This document shows positions 19,487 to 30,178 of a stretch of 64,000 nt of DNA, piece by piece. Every line of letters begins with the position of its first letter. Position 1 is the first letter of the stretch. The position numbers were made by a program, and so were the translations under genes. The stretch covers positions 1 through 64,000 of the forward strand of contig CACLVL010000003.1 in the NCBI GenBank assembly GCA_902610415.1, in the 5' to 3' direction. The stretch comes from an uncultured Alphaproteobacteria bacterium (lineage in GTDB: Bacteria > Pseudomonadota > Alphaproteobacteria > HIMB59). The notes under the pieces are model-generated. The model was not told the DNA's origin. It saw only the letters and a list, made by a program, of their open reading frames with translations, and searched no databases.

Positions 19487-19900
19487 TTATGTACATAAAT
19501 CTCTCGAGTACATTTCGATGAACGAGTTATTTTTATAATTATAAATCGTAATATTAACTATTTTTTTATCTGATGATTTGTTTTGTATAAAGATTCTACA
19601 ATTATCAGTATTGAATCTATGAAACTCATAAATTTTTTCTATTTTTGAAAAATCAGACTTTCCATATTTTAAGATTAAATCGTTCAAGGGTTTATTTAAA
19701 AATAGCTCTATATCTTTGAAATATTCAACAATCTCCTCATTTTCTTCAACGGTTTCCTCTACCTCTGGGGTATATATAATTTTAGGGACGGGTTCTGGTT
19801 TTATAACTTTCTCTTCCACATCAGTTGTTTCACAGCTCACTGTAATAATAAGTAACGAAATAAAAATGAAATATTTAAATGGGATTATAAAAGTCATCAA
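19487..19900 (-). CDS. Putative lipoprotein
   Basis: Hydrophobic leader with lipobox-like LLIITVSC then a Glu/Pro-rich linker. Confidence 0.6.
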   Translation of the reverse strand: MMTFIIPFKYFIFISLLIITVSCETTDVEEKVIKPEPVPKIIYTPEVEETVEENEEIVEYFKDIELFLNKPLNDLILKYGKSDFSKIEKIYEFHRFNTDNCRIFIQNKSSDKKIVNITIYNYKNNSFIEMYSRDLCT

Positions 19901-20027
19901 TTTCCTAAATTATTAGGTAAATAAAGTTCACATGCAATTTCTATATTAAAAACAAAATATAACAATCGAAACTAAGTTATATCTTGTCCACTTTTTTCTT
20001 CGACTTATATAGTTTATAGTTTTATAT

Positions 20028-20939
20028 GTGAGAATTAAATATGAACAACCATCTGTTTGTCATCAATCTTATAAAAGTGTTTTAGGACAAAGACCAATCT
20101 GGGACTGGAGGCATGACAAGTTGCTATGGGTGGATATTTATGAAAATAAAATAATCGAAACAGATCAAGAGATTAGCGGAGAGCGACATTTCACTGTACC
20201 AGACGGTGTGACTAATATTCTTTTACAAGACAATAAAAATTATATCATGAGCTCTTACGACTCTATTTTTTCTATTCATCCCTCTCTATCAAAAAAACAA
20301 CTTCTTACAAAGATCAAGTTTGAAAGCCCTAATAATAGAATTAATGATGCAGATGTAGATTTAAATGGTCAGATATGGATATCGACTATGGATATTCAGC
20401 AAAAGTCTCAGACGGGTAAAGTCATATGCCACGATACTAATTTAAAACCAATTTATTCTGATAACTCTTATATTATTTCCAATGGACCAGTTTTTGATTA
20501 CGAGAGAAACGTAGGCTACGTAACGGACTCTATAAAAAGAATAATTTATATCTTTTCAATAAACGACTTGTCTCGTAATGGAATAAACAAAAAAATTTTT
20601 CTTTCTATGAACAAAATCGATGGAAATCCCGATGGAATGACCGTTGATAAAAAAGGCAACTTATGGGTTGCAATGTGGGGGAGTGGTAAAGTTTGTTGCT
20701 TTGATAAACAAGGCAGCCTCAAATTAATATTACAACTTCCTGTTTCAAAAGTAACAAGCTGTACGTTTGGTGGAAAAAATTTAAATGAGCTTTTTATTAC
20801 AACAGCATCTGTTGGTCTAAATGATATCGAGGCAGAAAGACAACCACATGCAGGAAAATTGTTTAAGTTCGTAACCCAAGAGCAAGGGTATGCCTCAAAC
20901 TGTTATAGATCTGAAAACATCCCTGATTTGTATCATTAA
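20028..20939 (+). CDS. SMP-30/gluconolactonase family protein
   Basis: RPIWDWRHDKLLWVDI...NRINDADVDLNGQIWISTMD...NPDGMTVDKKGNLWVAMWGSGKV; GTG start. Confidence 0.88.
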   Translation: MRIKYEQPSVCHQSYKSVLGQRPIWDWRHDKLLWVDIYENKIIETDQEISGERHFTVPDGVTNILLQDNKNYIMSSYDSIFSIHPSLSKKQLLTKIKFESPNNRINDADVDLNGQIWISTMDIQQKSQTGKVICHDTNLKPIYSDNSYIISNGPVFDYERNVGYVTDSIKRIIYIFSINDLSRNGINKKIFLSMNKIDGNPDGMTVDKKGNLWVAMWGSGKVCCFDKQGSLKLILQLPVSKVTSCTFGGKNLNELFITTASVGLNDIEAERQPHAGKLFKFVTQEQGYASNCYRSENIPDLYH

Positions 20940-20941
20940 AT

Positions 20942-21160
20942 ATGAAATTTAATCAAACTCAGATTGGTGACATTATTCAAATGGCATGGGATGATCAAAC
21001 TGATTTTAGTCATATAACAAAAATTTATGAAATTAATGAAGGGGATGTAAAAAAAATTATGAAAAATAATATAAAACGAAAAAGTTATGAAATTTGGAGA
21101 AAACGAATTCATCAAAGAAGTGAACAAAAAACCCAGCTCAAAGGTAAAATGAATGTCTAA
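20942..21160 (+). CDS. TIGR03643/DUF2805-type small protein
   Basis: IIQMAWDDQTDFSHITKIYEINEGDVKKIMKNNIKRKSYEIWRKRI. Confidence 0.75.
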   Translation: MKFNQTQIGDIIQMAWDDQTDFSHITKIYEINEGDVKKIMKNNIKRKSYEIWRKRIHQRSEQKTQLKGKMNV

Positions 21161-21617
21161 AGCTTTATTTGGAGCAGGATGTTTCTGGGGACCAGAAAAA
21201 AAATTCTCTGAGATCAAGGGAGTCATTGAAACCCAAGTTGGCTACTCTCAAGGTTTAACAGATAAAACTACATATGATGAAGTTTGTACAGGTAATACAA
21301 ACCATGCTGAAGTTGTTTTTTTAACTTTTGATGAAGAAATAATATCATACGAAAACTTAGTAGAGTTTTTCTACCAAATCCATGATCCCACAACTTTAAA
21401 TCAACAAGGCCCAGATCGTGGCTCTCAATACCGCTCAGTTATAGCTTACTACGACGATACTCAATTAGAGGTAGCTAAACATATCACAGAAAAATTAAAT
21501 GAAAGTAAATTTAATCAAAAAATCACTACAGTTATAGAGCCTGTTAAAAACTATTGTCCAGCTGAAGACTATCATCAAAAATACATGGAAAGAAAATACT
21601 CTTTTTTAAACTTCTAA
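21153..21617 (+). CDS. msrA: Peptide-methionine (S)-S-oxide reductase
   Basis: GAGCFWGPEKKF...VGYSQG...YHQKYMERK. Confidence 0.93.
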   Translation: MSKALFGAGCFWGPEKKFSEIKGVIETQVGYSQGLTDKTTYDEVCTGNTNHAEVVFLTFDEEIISYENLVEFFYQIHDPTTLNQQGPDRGSQYRSVIAYYDDTQLEVAKHITEKLNESKFNQKITTVIEPVKNYCPAEDYHQKYMERKYSFLNF

Positions 21618-21621
21618 TCTT

Positions 21622-22275
21622 CTATATAGGAGAGTATGGATAAATAATTTTAGGAAACTTATAATTAGATTTTTTTTTATAATATTTATTTACAAAATAA
21701 TTTGATTTTAATTTCGTTACAGACAAAGTCTTACTTTTAATAAATTTAAATTCAGAAATATCTTTCAGCTTCTCTGTAGCATTTCCTATTAGGTAATAAT
21801 CTTGACTCAATAATTCAATAAGATCTGAATTAATCTTTAAAGTCTTTGTCTTGCCAACTAACTTGCCAGATGTATCAATTTTTTGAATAGCTAAATCTCT
21901 TCTATTTGTATCTACTAAACACAAGATACTTTTAGTAGGTTTTTTTTTAAGTCCCAAAAAGAAATGCTCAAAAATTGAGTAGCTCACTATTTCCACCTTG
22001 TGGCTTATAAAAAAGCCTTTCATGAGCGAATGGCAATTTCGTATTGCAGTAAAGCGCGCTGGCCCTTTGTTGAGGTGTAACTTTTTAATATATTCAGCCT
22101 TTATTTTTGTTTTTTTTACTAAGTCGGCCAACAATTTAGATAAAACTTTTTCATGTCCAAACTTACTTTTTACTGTTTTATCCCAAATAATTTTTTCATT
22201 TTTAAATAAGGTAATAGAACAGTATGATAAAGAACTATCGATGCCGATTTCAAAATTTTTCATTTTAATAGTCAT
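21622..22275 (-). CDS. tsaB: TsaB-like t6A biosynthesis protein
   Basis: IGIDSSLSYCSITLF...NKGPARFTAIRNCHSLMKGF. Confidence 0.75.
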   Translation of the reverse strand: MTIKMKNFEIGIDSSLSYCSITLFKNEKIIWDKTVKSKFGHEKVLSKLLADLVKKTKIKAEYIKKLHLNKGPARFTAIRNCHSLMKGFFISHKVEIVSYSIFEHFFLGLKKKPTKSILCLVDTNRRDLAIQKIDTSGKLVGKTKTLKINSDLIELLSQDYYLIGNATEKLKDISEFKFIKSKTLSVTKLKSNYFVNKYYKKKSNYKFPKIIYPYSPI

Positions 22276-23242
22276 TTTTATATTTAATTTTGTAATTCCA
22301 GTTAATACATCCTATGCAACAAGTGTAAATGATACAATTCCAAATAACATTTTAATGTATCACCGTTTTGATGAAATTAAGTACCCTTCAACAAATATTC
22401 GAAAAGAACAATTAGTTAGTCATTTAACATATTTAAAGGATCAAGGATTTAAATTCATTTTAGTAAAAAATCTTTTGTTCCCAGATAAATTACAAGAAAA
22501 ATCTATTTCTATAACAATTGATGATGCATACTTATCGTTTTATGAGGTGGGTTTACCTGTTTTTGAAAAATTTGAAGTACCTGTTACTTTATTTTTAAAT
22601 ACAGAAAATATTGGTGGGCAAAATTATATGTCTTGGGGCCAACTCAAAGATGCATTAAATAGAGGTGTTGATATTCAAAATCACACACACTCTCATTCCA
22701 GTCTACCCACTCTTAGTGAATTAGAAATAGCGAACGAAATAGAAAAATCTCAAAAGCTTATTTTGGAAAACTTAGGTATTGCTCCTAATTTATTTGCTTA
22801 TCCTTTTGGCGAGAATAGCTCCACAGCACAAAAGGTTGTTTCGCAATATTTCGATGCTGCCTTTGGTCAACACTCAGGAGCCTTTTCGATTAATCAAAAG
22901 TATTTTATTCCTAGATTTCCTCTTAATGAAAACTATGGATCTACTGATCGTATTAAAGATGCGTCCAGTGTTTTACCTTTCAATAACGTAGACATTCAAC
23001 CAAGCAATCCTTATCAAATAGAACCAATTACAAGATATGTTTTAGATTTTCAAGAAGACGCATCGAACATCAATTGTTTCATCAGTGATTTTCAAGGCTC
23101 TTTTAATCAAACAACAACAAACCTAAGTAGTAAATTATTAATTGAACTCAACAGACTTCCTGTAAAAGGGAGATTAAGATTTAATTGTACAAAAGTTAAT
23201 AACGGTATTTTTTGGTTTGGTTATCAGTATTTAATTAATTAA
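22241..23242 (+). CDS. Polysaccharide deacetylase family protein, exported
   Basis: Start set at ATG 22241 (MPISKFFILIVIF signal peptide); ITIDDAYLSFYEVGLP, NHTHSHSSLP, FAYPFGENS. Confidence 0.85.
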   Translation: MPISKFFILIVIFIFNFVIPVNTSYATSVNDTIPNNILMYHRFDEIKYPSTNIRKEQLVSHLTYLKDQGFKFILVKNLLFPDKLQEKSISITIDDAYLSFYEVGLPVFEKFEVPVTLFLNTENIGGQNYMSWGQLKDALNRGVDIQNHTHSHSSLPTLSELEIANEIEKSQKLILENLGIAPNLFAYPFGENSSTAQKVVSQYFDAAFGQHSGAFSINQKYFIPRFPLNENYGSTDRIKDASSVLPFNNVDIQPSNPYQIEPITRYVLDFQEDASNINCFISDFQGSFNQTTTNLSSKLLIELNRLPVKGRLRFNCTKVNNGIFWFGYQYLIN

Positions 23243-24086
23243 TTTTGAAGCGATCAAAATCTTGCAGTTTATTTGAAGCAATAATGAGTTCTAATTGATC
23301 AACATATTTATCGCCAATTTCAGCGTAAGCCGCTAAATATTTCACCTTCATACTGATGGGATCTGTGTATTTGAGGCGCTCATCAATATGTCTCACGACT
23401 CGAAAATTATAATACGCAGGGTGCGTGTTGATATTAAACATATAAGCCTCAACGCTCTCAGATAAATTATTAAATTTTAAAACGGCATGAGTTTTATCCT
23501 CATCTCTTTCTTGGGGAATAATTCCTCTATCTTCACGGGTTGTCCATTGGCCGTAAAGAGCGTTTCCTTCACTAGCAAATCTTGACTGGCCCCAGCCACT
23601 CTCAATAATCGCCTGTCCTAGAGCAAGGGAAATAGGAATAATGTTTATACGTTGTTTAAGTTTTTTAAATAGTTTTTTGTTAATCTCGCTGTAATCTAAT
23701 TTATACTTTTTAGATAGTCTAATCACCTCATTGGTTTCATTTTCATTTAATTCTTTTCTAGCAAACTTTTTTTCTATATTCACAACCATTCTTCTTTCTT
23801 GCATGATTAAAATATTGGTTTTGTAAATTATAGGAAGTGTGACGAGGTAAAATAATTTCTTCTTTGTTGGGACATCTTGAATGTCTGAAAAATCTTTTGG
23901 CAATTCAGATATAATAGGAAGGTGATCGATGTTCTTTTCAGTTAAATTCTCAGGCATAAAATCATTTTTTTTGTAATATTTATTTAAATCTACCCAACTA
24001 TCGAATTCTCCTGCATTAAGAAGAGAATTTATAAAAAATCCAAAAAAAAAAATAAAAAAACTAGGCTTCAACGGGTCGTACTTCAC
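23235..24086 (-). CDS. Bax-like glucosaminidase (GH73-type)
   Basis: ALGQAIIESGWGQSRFASEGNALYGQWT; N-terminal hydrophobic leader. Confidence 0.85.
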   Translation of the reverse strand: MKYDPLKPSFFIFFFGFFINSLLNAGEFDSWVDLNKYYKKNDFMPENLTEKNIDHLPIISELPKDFSDIQDVPTKKKLFYLVTLPIIYKTNILIMQERRMVVNIEKKFARKELNENETNEVIRLSKKYKLDYSEINKKLFKKLKQRINIIPISLALGQAIIESGWGQSRFASEGNALYGQWTTREDRGIIPQERDEDKTHAVLKFNNLSESVEAYMFNINTHPAYYNFRVVRHIDERLKYTDPISMKVKYLAAYAEIGDKYVDQLELIIASNKLQDFDRFKIN

Positions 24087-24618
24087 GGACTTCAGGAATA
24101 TAATGTTTTAACATATTCTCAATTCCCATTTTTAAAGTAGCCGTAGAGCTAGGACATCCCTGACAGGCTCCTTGCATTTGAAGGAAAACTATTCCTTCAT
24201 TATACTTGTCAAAAATTATATCTCCACCGTCCATCGCAACAGCGGGTCTTACCTTACTATCAAGAAGTTCTTTAATTTTCTTTACAACGTCACTGTCGTT
24301 TTCATCAATGACATGCTCCGTTGATGCTGTGTTTTCTGAAATGACAGGTTTGTTCATTGTAAAGTGCTCAATGATACAGCCTAAGATAGCAGGCTTCATA
24401 AGAGTCCAATCATTATCATTGCCTTTAGTGATAGTGATAAAATCCGACCCAAAAAAAACTCCCTCCACGCCTTTAATATTGAATAAGTTCATTGCTAATG
24501 GAGAGTTTGAGGCAGACTCTTGATTTTGATAGAACATTGTTCCATCTGTCATCACCTCTTTTCCTGGCAAAAACTTTAGGGTTGCTGGGTTTGGTGTCGG
24601 TTCAGTTTGTACAAACAT
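24061..24618 (-). CDS. nfuA: NfuA-type Fe-S scaffold protein
   Basis: MFVQTEPTPNPATLKFLPG N-domain and C-terminal GACQGCPSSTATLK CxxC. Confidence 0.92.
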   Translation of the reverse strand: MFVQTEPTPNPATLKFLPGKEVMTDGTMFYQNQESASNSPLAMNLFNIKGVEGVFFGSDFITITKGNDNDWTLMKPAILGCIIEHFTMNKPVISENTASTEHVIDENDSDVVKKIKELLDSKVRPAVAMDGGDIIFDKYNEGIVFLQMQGACQGCPSSTATLKMGIENMLKHYIPEVREVRPVEA

Positions 24619-24663
24619 TGATAATAATATGTCTATAAAATTGGAAAATTCAAGCCCAAGTGT

Positions 24664-25668
24664 CTACCTAAAACCGACTATCTTGTAGACTTCCTTGATA
24701 ATAGGGCCTGCGATTGTGGATGCTTTTTCACTCCCTACCTGCAAAATCTTATTTAATTCATCCTTGTTATCGAGAAGATTGAGTAACTCTCTCCTAACAG
24801 GACGAACAACTTGAATTAAAGTATCTGCAAGATCGTTTTTTAATTTTGAGTACTCTTTGCCCGCATAGCCCGTTAAAGTTTTTTCAATACTCTTGTCCAA
24901 ACAAGTAGAAAGAATATTTATTAGGTTTAAACATTCAGGTTTGTTTTGTAATTGGTCTATGTCTTCTGGAATAAGGTCTGAGTCAGACTTCGCTTTTCTT
25001 ATCTTAGAGCTGATATCATCATCACTATCAGTTAATAAAATTCTGGAAAGATCGGAGGCATCAGACTTTGACATTTTTTTAGTTCCGTCCCGTAGACTCA
25101 TCACCCTCGTAGCATTGCCATAGATTAAAGGTTCAGGCAGGGGAAAGAAATCGACTTTAAAATCATTATTAAACTTTTGTGCAATATCTCTTGATAATTC
25201 TAAATGTTGTTTTTGATCATCACCAACTGGAACATGCGTTGCAAGATATGCAAGAATATCAGCTGCCATTAAATTAGGGTAAACCATTAACCCAACACTT
25301 ACGTTTTCTCTATTTTTTCCCGCCTTATCTTTAAACTGTGTCATTCTATTCAACCAACCAATACGACTTACGCAATTAAACACCCAAGCGAGTTGAGAGT
25401 GCTCTGCCACACTTGATTGTTGAAATATAATTTGTTTTTTGTAATCCACTCCTGCAGCAATAAATGATGCTAATACTTCTAGCGTGTTCAAGCGAAGCTT
25501 ATTTGGATTTTGCTCAACGGTGATTGCGTGTTGGTCCACCACACAATAAATACAATCAAATTCTTTTTGAAGTTCCACAAAGTTTTTTATAGCACCAAGG
25601 TAATTACCTAAGTGCAGTGTGCCTGTTGGTTGAACGCCAGAAAAAACTCTTTTTTGGAAACTAGTCAT
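24664..25668 (-). CDS. trpS: Tryptophan--tRNA ligase
   Basis: [19 protein letters not shown] and KMSKS. Confidence 0.96.
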   Translation of the reverse strand: MTSFQKRVFSGVQPTGTLHLGNYLGAIKNFVELQKEFDCIYCVVDQHAITVEQNPNKLRLNTLEVLASFIAAGVDYKKQIIFQQSSVAEHSQLAWVFNCVSRIGWLNRMTQFKDKAGKNRENVSVGLMVYPNLMAADILAYLATHVPVGDDQKQHLELSRDIAQKFNNDFKVDFFPLPEPLIYGNATRVMSLRDGTKKMSKSDASDLSRILLTDSDDDISSKIRKAKSDSDLIPEDIDQLQNKPECLNLINILSTCLDKSIEKTLTGYAGKEYSKLKNDLADTLIQVVRPVRRELLNLLDNKDELNKILQVGSEKASTIAGPIIKEVYKIVGFR

Positions 25669-25742
25669 ATTTTATTGTTAATAAAATTGATATCAGAATT
25701 ATCTGATAAGATCGAGTGACTTCAGTTGACTCATAAAAATAT

Positions 25743-28295
25743 CTAAAGAATAGAAATCAGATTGTTTTCTATAGATTTAAGCAGTTTTGTATCTTTTATT
25801 TTTTGGTTATTACTATTTGTTAATTGAAAAATATCAAAAACTTTCTCACCATAAGTGGAGATTTTTGCTGATTGAACGCTAATTTGTTTATCATGAAACA
25901 CTCCTAGAATGTCCATTAAAAGCCCCGGTCTGTCGCCTGATAATATTTGAAAAGTAGTGACTTGCTTGCTCATCTCGTTATCAATTGTAATTTGAGGATT
26001 GACGGCTAGTTTTTGCTGATCTTTGGTAAATGACTGCAAGGGTTTAAAATCTTTTTGATCAAGAGCGCTCATCACGTGTTTCGCTGTTCGCTTTTGCTCG
26101 TTAAGATCTAAAACACCTTTATTAAAGAAGTTCGTTACCCAAAATACATCAATTACTTGATTGTTATTCAAAGAGATTATTCTGGAGCTTAGAATATTTG
26201 ATTGAGAATGAGTAAACCCAGAGACAATGTCTTTTAATATGCCAGGTCTATTTTTACTCGTTACGATAACCGCACTATATTCTTTATTTTCATAGTTTAA
26301 AAAATTTACTGAGTTAATAATTTTTACTTTTTTATTTTTTTGATAAATTTTAAATATATCTACAATCATTCTGGATGAAAATGCTTCCCAAAACGGAGCA
26401 GGAAATTCTTTGATGGACTTTTTGATAAATTTTTTTAGGCTTATATCGGATTGTTGTAATACAGACTTCTTCAAGGATTCTTGAACAGAGGACGAATAAG
26501 TTTTTGTATCTAAACCTCTTTGAAGAAAGTCTTTTGCATTATAAAACAAACTTCTAAGCAAACTTATTCTCCATTCATTTAGAATATTTGGTCCAACAGA
26601 AGCGATATCACACAAGGTAAATAGAAATAATGAATTTATTTTTTCTTCTGTGTTCGAAATAGAAGTAAATTTAGCAATTGCTTCAGAGCTTTGCGTGTCA
26701 TTTTTAAAGGCTGTATCGCTCATTACTAAATGATTTTCAACTAGCCACAATGTTAATTCTTTCACTTCTTGTGATACAGGAAGTCTTTTTAAAATTTTAT
26801 TTGTTAACTCTGTTCCATAAACAGAATGATTTTTTGGCCCCTTCTTTCCGATGTCATGAAATAGTAAAGCGATGTGAAGGGCTTCTCTTGAGGATAACCT
26901 ACTATATATTTCATTATAAAAAGATTTTTGTTTTAGCTCATTTAGGTTGTGTAGTGTTAATAATAAGTGTTCGTCTGTGGTATAGTGATGATAAATATCA
27001 AACTGCACTTGCCCCCAAACTCTGCCAAACTCAGGAAATATTTCGCTAAATAGCTGAGTATCATTAAAATCATGAAGGGCCTGTATAGGATTTTTTTTGG
27101 AGACAACAATATTTAAAAATGACTGAAGGTGTTGTTTATCAGTAGTTTTTTTTAAAACTTTTCTCTTTTCCTCAACGGTTTTTAAAAAGCGAGGATGAAT
27201 GAGTAAATTATGTTCCAAGGATTTTTCAAAGACGTTTGCCCATTTTAGTTGAAGGTTTTTAGGGGAATTATTTTTTAGATTCAGAAAACCTTTTTCAATT
27301 ATAAATTCTTTTTCTAGTGATTTAGTTTTAGTGGGTTTTCTTTTATAAATCGTTTTGATTATTAAATCCTCTGGAAGCTTTGAATAAAAGGTTCTTAAAA
27401 GGGAATTAATCTTTGCAACATTCACAAACAAATCTTTCATAAAAATCTCCACTCCCTTTTCATTCTTTTTGTCTTTGTAAGAGAGTTTTTTTGAAATTTT
27501 TAATTGATTTTCAATAGATAAAACATCGCCTTTGCTTTCGTTAAATAAATGAATAAATGCTCGAATGGTTAAGAGAAATTTCCAAGCACTCTTTAATTGT
27601 TTAATTTCCTCTTTGGTATAAATATTAATAGACGTTAAGTCCTCTAATTTATAAATGTTAAACATAAAGATCGATACCCACAGTATGGTATGAATATCTC
27701 TAAGACCCCCAATACCCTCTTTGATATTCGGCTCTAAATTACTTTTAATTCCTATTCTATAGTCATGTCTTTCAACCAACTCAATAAGTTTTAATTCGCT
27801 GAGTTTTAGTGGATTTTGTTTTCCAATTAAAATTTTAATGGACCGAACAAACTCACCGTATTGAATTTCATCACCAATGATAAAACGACTCTCAATAAAT
27901 TTTGTAATTGTCTTTATATCTTTCTTGGAGTCAATTAATGCCTGTTTAATTGTTAAGAAAGATATTCCAACTTCTAATCCAATATCCCACAGTGTATTAT
28001 TTAATTGAGTAATAAAACCTCTTAAATGTTTATTTGATTTTTTATAAACGAATAATAAATCAACATCACTTTTTGGAGATAAATCTTTTCGTCCATATCC
28101 CCCAACCGCAATTAAAGTAAAATCCTCTACGGTGTATGTTTTTTTAATTTCGCTTACAATATCTTTTACAATTGTGTCAACTAAATCTGTGTGTTTTTGA
28201 TTAAAATAAAAACCGTTATTACTTTTAGCTAGTTTTTTAAATAGCTTTTCCTTTTCCTGTTTGTATTTAGTTTTAAGCTGTGTGGGGTGTCTCAT
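25743..28295 (-). CDS. glnD: Bifunctional uridylyltransferase/uridylyl-removing enzyme
   Basis: GGYGRKDLSPKSDVDLLF, HD motif LLFHDIGKK, two C-terminal ACT domains. Confidence 0.95.
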   Translation of the reverse strand: MRHPTQLKTKYKQEKEKLFKKLAKSNNGFYFNQKHTDLVDTIVKDIVSEIKKTYTVEDFTLIAVGGYGRKDLSPKSDVDLLFVYKKSNKHLRGFITQLNNTLWDIGLEVGISFLTIKQALIDSKKDIKTITKFIESRFIIGDEIQYGEFVRSIKILIGKQNPLKLSELKLIELVERHDYRIGIKSNLEPNIKEGIGGLRDIHTILWVSIFMFNIYKLEDLTSINIYTKEEIKQLKSAWKFLLTIRAFIHLFNESKGDVLSIENQLKISKKLSYKDKKNEKGVEIFMKDLFVNVAKINSLLRTFYSKLPEDLIIKTIYKRKPTKTKSLEKEFIIEKGFLNLKNNSPKNLQLKWANVFEKSLEHNLLIHPRFLKTVEEKRKVLKKTTDKQHLQSFLNIVVSKKNPIQALHDFNDTQLFSEIFPEFGRVWGQVQFDIYHHYTTDEHLLLTLHNLNELKQKSFYNEIYSRLSSREALHIALLFHDIGKKGPKNHSVYGTELTNKILKRLPVSQEVKELTLWLVENHLVMSDTAFKNDTQSSEAIAKFTSISNTEEKINSLFLFTLCDIASVGPNILNEWRISLLRSLFYNAKDFLQRGLDTKTYSSSVQESLKKSVLQQSDISLKKFIKKSIKEFPAPFWEAFSSRMIVDIFKIYQKNKKVKIINSVNFLNYENKEYSAVIVTSKNRPGILKDIVSGFTHSQSNILSSRIISLNNNQVIDVFWVTNFFNKGVLDLNEQKRTAKHVMSALDQKDFKPLQSFTKDQQKLAVNPQITIDNEMSKQVTTFQILSGDRPGLLMDILGVFHDKQISVQSAKISTYGEKVFDIFQLTNSNNQKIKDTKLLKSIENNLISIL

Positions 28296-28409
28296 TTTTA
28301 AGTTTATATTAAAGAAAAAAGCTAAAAATAATGATTTTTTTTAATAATTCTAGAAATTACATATATAAAATTGTAATATCTTCAAGTTTTAAAGGTAACA
28401 CACCCCATC

Positions 28410-29078
28410 ATGTTCGGCTTAAAAACAAGTAAAATATCATTATTCAGTGACACCAAAAAACTTGAAAAAGATATCGATGAATTTGTCAATATCCTCTCTG
28501 AAGTTGGTTTAGCGTTTAAGTCTATTGTCAGAACGTATTTAACACATTCTAAAAATGGAAATTTTGATGAAATGGTGGAAAAAGTCACAGAAATGGAAAG
28601 TAAGGCAGATACAATCACAAAAGAGATTGAACACGCTTTATATGAGGAAACTTTAATACCTGATGCAAGAAGTGACGTGCTGAGACTTTTAGAACACTTA
28701 GATGAGCTAATTGGAATGTATCAGGGTAATTGTTATCACTTCTCTATCCAAAAACCCAATTTCCCAGAGGAGTTTCATGAAGATTTAATAGGTCTCACCG
28801 AAACAGTTGTAAGTTGTGTTGAATCTTTATGTTTAACTGTGCGTTCTTTTTTTCGCGATACAAAATCAGTAAGAGATAATGCACATAAAGTAACTTATTT
28901 TGAAAAAGAGTCTGATATTAAATTTAGTTCTCTTGCCAGAAGGATCTTTAATTCAGATCTTAACTTAGATCAAAAAATGCACCTAAGATATTTTGTAGAA
29001 AAAATTGATCGTATATGTGATCAAGCTGAAGATATAGCTGACGAATTAATTATTTATTCAATTAAACGCTCAGTTTAA
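28410..29078 (+). CDS. DUF47/TIGR00153 PhoU-like protein (Pit accessory)
   Basis: DUF47-like helical protein ending in ADELIIYSIKR; directly upstream of pit. Confidence 0.85.
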   Translation: MFGLKTSKISLFSDTKKLEKDIDEFVNILSEVGLAFKSIVRTYLTHSKNGNFDEMVEKVTEMESKADTITKEIEHALYEETLIPDARSDVLRLLEHLDELIGMYQGNCYHFSIQKPNFPEEFHEDLIGLTETVVSCVESLCLTVRSFFRDTKSVRDNAHKVTYFEKESDIKFSSLARRIFNSDLNLDQKMHLRYFVEKIDRICDQAEDIADELIIYSIKRSV

Positions 29079-29085
29079 TTAACTT

Positions 29086-30138
29086 ATGGAATTAACTATT
29101 TTACTTTTCTTACTTGGTGGACTATTTCTTGGATGGTCTTTAGGTGCTAATGATGCGGCAAATGTTTTTGGAACAGCTGTGGGCACCCGAATGGTTAACT
29201 TTAGAACAGCTGCGATAATATGCAGTATCTTTGTTATCCTTGGCGCTGTGATTAGCGGAGCAGGGACAACTGAAACGCTAGGAAAATTAGGAGCTATAAA
29301 TGCACTTCCAGGTGCTTTTGCATGTTGTGTAGCCGCTGGGTTCTCTGTTTATTTGATGACCAAGTTTGGTTTGCCTGTTTCCACCACTCAAGCCATTGTG
29401 GGCGCAATAATTGGTTGGAATATTTTTACAGGATCAAGTATTGACTTTGGTGTTTTAACAACAATTTTCGCAACTTGGATAATTTGCCCTATTTTAGCGG
29501 GTTTGATATCGATTGGAATATACATTGGACTAAAAAAATTTATTGCATCTTCAAAAATACACTTATTAAGATTAGATGCATATACAAGGACAGCTCTATT
29601 ATTGGCTGGTGCTTTTGGCGCTTACAGCCTTGGCGCAAATAATATTGCAAACGTGATGGGTGTTTTTGTCAATATATCTCCATTTACAGACATTAATGTA
29701 TCGAACTTTTTTATAATCACATCTGTTCAACAACTTTTTTTAATTGGAGGTTTAGCAATAGCAGTTGGAGTATTTACTTACTCAAAGAAAGTTATGTTCA
29801 CTGTTGGAAATGATTTACTTAAGCTATCACCTTTATCAGCATTTGTAATAGTCCTTTCACACTCCATTGTTTTATTTTTATTTGCCTCACAGGGAATTAG
29901 TAGTTTTTTAACTTCATTAAACTTACCCGCAATACCATTAGTTCCTGTCTCTAGTTCACAAGCTATCGTTGGAGGGGTCATAGGCATAGGTTTTTTAAAA
30001 GGGGGTAAAGAGGTTAAATGGTCAGTCGCAGGAAAAATATCTGTTGGTTGGGTTGTTCTCCCTATCATTACAATGATTATTGCAATGTTTATTTTATATA
30101 TTTTAACATATATTTTTAATTTAAATGTGGTGTTCTAA
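29086..30138 (+). CDS. pit: Inorganic phosphate transporter, PiT family
   Basis: GANDAANVFGTAVG and GANNIANVMG internal-repeat motifs. Confidence 0.93.
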   Translation: MELTILLFLLGGLFLGWSLGANDAANVFGTAVGTRMVNFRTAAIICSIFVILGAVISGAGTTETLGKLGAINALPGAFACCVAAGFSVYLMTKFGLPVSTTQAIVGAIIGWNIFTGSSIDFGVLTTIFATWIICPILAGLISIGIYIGLKKFIASSKIHLLRLDAYTRTALLLAGAFGAYSLGANNIANVMGVFVNISPFTDINVSNFFIITSVQQLFLIGGLAIAVGVFTYSKKVMFTVGNDLLKLSPLSAFVIVLSHSIVLFLFASQGISSFLTSLNLPAIPLVPVSSSQAIVGGVIGIGFLKGGKEVKWSVAGKISVGWVVLPIITMIIAMFILYILTYIFNLNVVF

Positions 30139-30178
30139 TCTGTATGAATCAAGTTAAATAACTAAAAGGAAAATAAAA

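Noticed and set aside
20936-21226. 96-aa minus-strand ORF
   Set aside because: Antisense to the TIGR03643-like gene and msrA start; no domain.
24206-24523. 105-aa plus-strand ORF
   Set aside because: Antisense to nfuA, whose CxxC protein is clear.
26750-27049. 99-aa plus-strand ORF
   Set aside because: Inside glnD on the opposite strand; no recognisable domain.
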